Assembly: GCA_945827525.1 (NCBI GenBank)
Contig: CALZPA010000005.1
Coordinates: forward strand, 1 to 36,402
Source: an uncultured Lentisphaeria bacterium
GTDB lineage: Bacteria; Verrucomicrobiota; Lentisphaeria; Oligosphaerales; Oligosphaeraceae
Direction: 5' to 3'
Length of the DNA: 36,402 nt
The first letter of the stretch is position 1. Each line of letters starts with the position of its first letter. A program made the position numbers and the translations under genes. The notes beneath the pieces are model-generated. The model worked only from the letters and a program-made list of their open reading frames with translations. It was not told where the DNA came from and ran no database searches. This document shows positions 32,754-36,402 of this stretch, piece by piece.

Positions 32754-35141
32754 ATGCCCCTTCCCGCCGCCATCCGCCCCCTCCCCCTGCTGGGCCTGCT
32801 CGCCGCCGTCGCCCTCCTCGCAGGCTGCCGGACCGCCCCCGTGCCCCCCGGCTTCGCCCGCGTCGGCGCCGTCCTCCAGAGCCAGACCTCCGACATCGCC
32901 TCGCCGGCCGCCATCTACTCCCTCATGCAGTGGTACGCCGAGACGACCGAACGCAAGGAGGTCCCCCCCGAATGGCGCGAATTCGCCGACCGCAGCCGCG
33001 CCCGCGCCCTCGAGGAGCTCCACCTCCAGTGGCGCGCCCGGCTCATCGGCCAGGGACACGGACTCGCCATCGCCCATGACGCCGACTTCCTCGCCCTCCT
33101 CCCCGAGACGCTCGCCAGCCGCACCGACTGGGACGCCATGACCGCACAGACCCACAGCCTCAGCGTCCTCGTCGCCGCCCCACAGACCATCGACATCCCA
33201 CTCGCCGAGTGCGAGTCCATGTCCTTCTGGGAACGTCGCCCGCAGGACCGGCAGGCCTTCGCCGCCTGGGCGCGCCAGCGCCGGACACTCACCCTCCCCG
33301 ACCCGCCCGGACTCCGACGCCTCGACCTCATCCGGCAGCTCGACGCCATCCACGCCGCCATCGCCCTCAAGCGCCACATCCTCGCCATCCGCGACGACGC
33401 CGACCGCAGACGCGACGCACACCAGTTCACCGCCGCCCTCGACCTCCTCGGAAAGCTCCGCGCCGAACTCGACGCCAAGGGCCAGAGCCTCGACGCCATC
33501 GGCGACACCGCCACCCGCGAGCAGCTCGACGCCACCCTCGCGTTCCTCCCCACCCAGGCCATCACCTTCCACCTCGACCGCCTCCGCGGCACCTTCGCCA
33601 CCCTCGCCGCACAGCCCGACGCCTCCGACGACGCCATCGCCGACGCCGAGCGCAGCCTCACCGCCACCCTCGCCGAATGGCAGGCCGACCCACGCTACCA
33701 GGACGCGCTCCGAACCCTCCTCCCCCTCGCGAGGAAAACCCTCCGGACCGCCGCCGACGCCCGAACCGCCGCCTGGAGACGCCAGCTCGACGCCCTCGCC
33801 AGACAGCGACGCTACTGGGACGCTTCCGAACTCTGCCGGCAGCTCCTCCCCCAGCTCGCCACCCGCGGACACCAGCAGTTCGGGGCCTACGCCGCCATCG
33901 CCGCCGACGAGCAGCAGGAGGCCTCCTTCGCCACCCTCCTCGCCGACGCCCTCCGCTCCCACGCCAGCGCCTTCCTCCCACAGGCGCTCCGGCACTTCGC
34001 CGACGCCGCCGAACGCAGCCTCGCCAACGGCAAGCCCGGCTTCGCCGCCGCACTCGGACGCATGGCCGACGACATGCGCAGCACCCTCCACCCCAACCCC
34101 TCCCCAGACCTCGACGCCCACGCCGCTCCACTCCGAAAACTCGCCGAACAGGCCGTCGCCTCCATCACCGCACACGTCCTCCGGCGAACCGTCACCGTCT
34201 CCGACATGACCTCCTCCATCCCCGGAAGCGGACTCACCTACACCCGCGACCTCATCCACGCACTCCGGGGACTCCTCGAGGAACGCCAGCTCGACGCCCT
34301 CATCTCCATCAGCCCACCCACCGGCGAGCAGCCTTCGCCCTACGCCTACTCCCTCTTCAACGGCGTCGTCGCCGACTTCGACGGCACCGAGACCGTCGAA
34401 CGACGCAACTCACGCATCATCCGACGCTTCGGCGAAATCCGCAAGTCCGACAACCCACAGGCGCAGGACAACCCCGAGGCCCCCAAGAACATCTACACCC
34501 AGGAGGTCTACGAGCAGCTCATCAGCATCCGCGAAATCGAGCGCCTCGCCCACGTCCGCGCCTTCATCACCATGCGCGGCCCAGGCTTCTCCACCCTCGT
34601 CGAGGTCAACGAATTCTACAAGCGGCAGTTCATCATCGAGGAGTCGCACCCCTTCAACGACCTCCGCGTCATCGACGTCCTCCGAACCTACGACCTCGAC
34701 AAGCACCCCGTCCAGGACGCCGAGCCCGTCCTCCGCTACGACCGCGTCTGGACCCCAGGCGAAATGCTCGACTGGGCGCGCAAGGACTCGCTCAAGGTCT
34801 TCACCCTCAAAATCCTCTTCCACCTCAACCAGTTCCCCTTCATGCTCGCCAACCAGGCACGGCACTTCGCCGATGCCGGCGACCTCGTCGAGGCCACCGA
34901 ATTCTGGGCCTGCTGCGCCGAGCTCACACGGCTCCTCGACCCCCGAAAGCTCACCACCTCCGGACTCGACCAGACCTCACGCTCCTCGGCCAGCTGCTAC
35001 GAGGACTGCCTCGCCGCCCTCCAGCGCCAGTACGCCGAACTCGCCGCCCTCGTCCGAACCGCGCCCGCCGACATGGCCCGAACCGCCAACGCCCTCTTCG
35101 TCCGCGACGCCACCCCCAAAGCCGCATCCAACACCCCCTGA
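32754..35141 (+). CDS. Large lipoprotein of unknown function
   Basis: I do not recognise this 795-residue protein. It begins with a lipoprotein signal peptide, hydrophobic core PLLGLLAAVALLAGC, lipobox LLAGC with Cys25, followed by RTAP. With no Asp at +2, outer-membrane retention is plausible. The middle (about 60-480) is strongly helical, rich in Ala, Arg, Leu and Asp and compatible with helical repeats or coiled coils. The last third is more mixed, with conserved-looking blocks such as FITMRGPGFSTLVEVNEF and WTPGEMLDWARKDSLKVFTL. No catalytic motif is apparent. There is no Shine-Dalgarno; it follows the second cyclophilin gene by 23 bases, so co-transcription is likely, and a link to envelope folding is only a guess. 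Confidence 0.88.
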   Translation: MPLPAAIRPLPLLGLLAAVALLAGCRTAPVPPGFARVGAVLQSQTSDIASPAAIYSLMQWYAETTERKEVPPEWREFADRSRARALEELHLQWRARLIGQGHGLAIAHDADFLALLPETLASRTDWDAMTAQTHSLSVLVAAPQTIDIPLAECESMSFWERRPQDRQAFAAWARQRRTLTLPDPPGLRRLDLIRQLDAIHAAIALKRHILAIRDDADRRRDAHQFTAALDLLGKLRAELDAKGQSLDAIGDTATREQLDATLAFLPTQAITFHLDRLRGTFATLAAQPDASDDAIADAERSLTATLAEWQADPRYQDALRTLLPLARKTLRTAADARTAAWRRQLDALARQRRYWDASELCRQLLPQLATRGHQQFGAYAAIAADEQQEASFATLLADALRSHASAFLPQALRHFADAAERSLANGKPGFAAALGRMADDMRSTLHPNPSPDLDAHAAPLRKLAEQAVASITAHVLRRTVTVSDMTSSIPGSGLTYTRDLIHALRGLLEERQLDALISISPPTGEQPSPYAYSLFNGVVADFDGTETVERRNSRIIRRFGEIRKSDNPQAQDNPEAPKNIYTQEVYEQLISIREIERLAHVRAFITMRGPGFSTLVEVNEFYKRQFIIEESHPFNDLRVIDVLRTYDLDKHPVQDAEPVLRYDRVWTPGEMLDWARKDSLKVFTLKILFHLNQFPFMLANQARHFADAGDLVEATEFWACCAELTRLLDPRKLTTSGLDQTSRSSASCYEDCLAALQRQYAELAALVRTAPADMARTANALFVRDATPKAASNTP

Positions 35142-35195
35142 ACGCGAACCTGTCCCCTTCCGTCACCTTCTGTCATCTTTTCGCCCCGCGTTGAC

Positions 35196-35225
35196 TTGAT
35201 TTTCCCGAAAGCCGTGCCATGTTAC
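35196..35225 (+). promoter_or_regulatory. Possible promoter for the IMP dehydrogenase gene
   Basis: Candidate -35 TTGATT (35196-35201), 18-base spacer, -10 TGTTAC (35220-35225); an overlapping TTGACT at 35191 is a better -35 but has no well-spaced -10. The 156-base gap from 35142 otherwise contains no gene. Confidence 0.3.
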
Positions 35226-35230
35226 ACGGC
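35211..35230. repeat. Inverted repeat overlapping the IMP dehydrogenase promoter region
   Basis: Perfect 6-base arms GCCGTG/CACGGC with an 8-base centre, located over the candidate -10 region 68 bases before the ATG. The spacing and size suit a repressor operator; a small RNA hairpin is the alternative. Confidence 0.4.
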
Positions 35231-35297
35231 TACACCCAAATTCCCCGTCCGCCAGCCAGCCGGACAGCCGTCGTCACGCAGCAGCAGGAGTTTTACC

Positions 35298-36402
35298 ATG
35301 GCCTTCTATTACGACGAACCCTCGCACACCTTCAGCGAATATCTGCTCATCCCCGGCTACACGGGACCCGACTGCGTTCCCGCCAACGTCTCGCTGAAGA
35401 CCCCGCTGGTGAAGTACCGCCGCGGCGAGGAGGAGTGCCCCCTGACGATGAACATCCCGCTGGTCTCGGCCATCATGCAGGCGGTCTCCGGCGAGCGCAT
35501 GGCCATCGCCCTCGCCCGCGAAGGCGGCGTCACCTTCATCTACGGCAACCAGACACCCCAGGCCGAGGCCAACATGGTCCGTGCCGTCAAGAACCACAAG
35601 GCCGGCTTCGTCCCCTCCGACTCCAACGTCACCCCCGACATGACCCTCGAGCAGGTCCTCGAGCTCAAGGAGAAGAGCCACCACTCCACCGTCGCCGTCA
35701 CCCACGACGGCTCCGCCCACGGACGCCTCCTCGGCATGGTCACCTCCCGCGACTACTCCCTCGAGCGCATCCACCCCAACGCCACCGTCGCCTCCTTCAT
35801 GACCCCCATCGACAAGCTCGTCGTCGCCCAGGAGGGCATCGCCCTCCAGGACGCCTACAACCTCATCTGGGAGCATAAGCTCAACACCCTCCCCGTCGTC
35901 GACCAGCAGGGCAACTTCGTCGCCTTCGTCTTCCGCAAGGACTACGACCAGCACAAGGAGAACCCGCTCGAGCTCCTCGACGCACAGCACCGCTTCATCG
36001 TCGGCGCCGGCGTCAACACCAAGGACTACGAGACCCGCATCCCGCTCCTCGTCGAGGCCGGAGCCGACGTCCTCTGCATCGACTCCTCCGAGGGCTTCTC
36101 CGAGTGGCAGCGACGCACCATCCAGTTCGTCCGCGAACGCTACGGCGCCTCCGTCAAGATCGGCGCCGGCAACGTCGTCGACCGCGACGGCTTCCGCTTC
36201 CTCGCCGAGGCCGGAGCCGACTTCGTCAAGATCGGCATCGGCGGAGGCTCCATCTGCATCACCCGCGAGACCAAGGGCATCGGACGCGGACAGGCCACCG
36301 CCGTCATCGAGGTCGCCAAGGCCCGCGACGAGTACTTCCGGGAGACAGGCGTCTACGTCCCCATCTGCTCCGACGGCGGCATCGTCCACGACTACCACAT
36401 CA
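35298..36402 (+). CDS. IMP dehydrogenase, PRK07107 type, truncated by window edge
   Basis: Converts IMP to XMP with NAD, the committed step to GMP. The 368 residues visible (about 500 expected) start [20 protein letters not shown], typical of the PRK07107 subgroup. They show the TIM-barrel N-terminus with [20 protein letters not shown], two CBS domains (about 105-225, with GMVTSRDY and [13 protein letters not shown]), the IDSSEG motif (261-266) and the catalytic loop [15 protein letters not shown] with Cys320. This loop differs from the common GPGSICTTR of classical GuaB. The ATG at 35298 has AGGAG 7 bases upstream. The 3' end, including the flap region, lies beyond the window. Confidence 0.93.
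   Translation, partial: MAFYYDEPSHTFSEYLLIPGYTGPDCVPANVSLKTPLVKYRRGEEECPLTMNIPLVSAIMQAVSGERMAIALAREGGVTFIYGNQTPQAEANMVRAVKNHKAGFVPSDSNVTPDMTLEQVLELKEKSHHSTVAVTHDGSAHGRLLGMVTSRDYSLERIHPNATVASFMTPIDKLVVAQEGIALQDAYNLIWEHKLNTLPVVDQQGNFVAFVFRKDYDQHKENPLELLDAQHRFIVGAGVNTKDYETRIPLLVEAGADVLCIDSSEGFSEWQRRTIQFVRERYGASVKIGAGNVVDRDGFRFLAEAGADFVKIGIGGGSICITRETKGIGRGQATAVIEVAKARDEYFRETGVYVPICSDGGIVHDYHI

Overview
The window is high-GC bacterial chromosome carrying about 28 protein genes (two cut by the window edges) and one tRNA gene. An outer-membrane assembly gene (bamA) and an LptF/LptG-type permease show a Gram-negative envelope. The PRK07107-type IMP dehydrogenase, a BNR-4 polysaccharide lyase-like protein, a long signal peptidase I and an alpha operon lacking rpsD point, as inference only, to the PVC superphylum (a Lentisphaerota/Victivallis-like or Kiritimatiellota-like relative). 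No 16S rRNA gene is present to settle this.

Left half (1-19000), all on the minus strand, is housekeeping. Read in the direction of transcription it runs rpoZ, adk, map, infA, rpmJ, rpsM, rpsK, rpoA, rplQ, a PreP-like M16 protease, a degenerate Gfo/Idh/MocA-like protein, rplM, rpsI, argC, bamA, lptF/G, lepA, lepB, then the first 18 codons of a probable AAA-ATPase-like/PD-(D/E)XK protein at the left edge. Internal promoters are visible before rpoZ, rpmJ, rplM, bamA and the edge gene. The block combines transcription (alpha and omega subunits), translation (IF-1, L36, S13, S11, L17, L13, S9, LepA), N-terminal processing (Map, LepB) and envelope biogenesis (BamA, LptF/G). secY and rpsD, usually part of this cluster, are absent.

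Middle (19000-28700) is accessory metabolism: a secreted BNR-4/PL24-PL25-like protein (minus) diverges from a secreted 729-residue protein of unknown function (plus) through overlapping promoters. These are followed by a GT4 glycosyltransferase and a convergent FAD-dependent oxidoreductase. A tRNA with a CAU anticodon has its own promoter and terminator. RNase HIII and a GH36 alpha-galactosidase form a minus-strand pair with a structured leader.

Right part (28860-36402), all plus strand: a DUF1015 protein, lysA-type diaminopimelate decarboxylase, two tandem cyclophilin-type prolyl isomerases (one exported, one cytoplasmic), a large lipoprotein of unknown function, and a 3'-truncated IMP dehydrogenase.

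Features worth attention: a repeated promoter pattern with a TATCTT -10 box; CA-rich leaders without Shine-Dalgarno sites before several genes; switches between G-ending and C-ending codons inside single genes; a Gfo/Idh/MocA relative without its cofactor-binding half; a tRNA with C at T-loop position 55; and hairpins around the rpsK ribosome-binding site.
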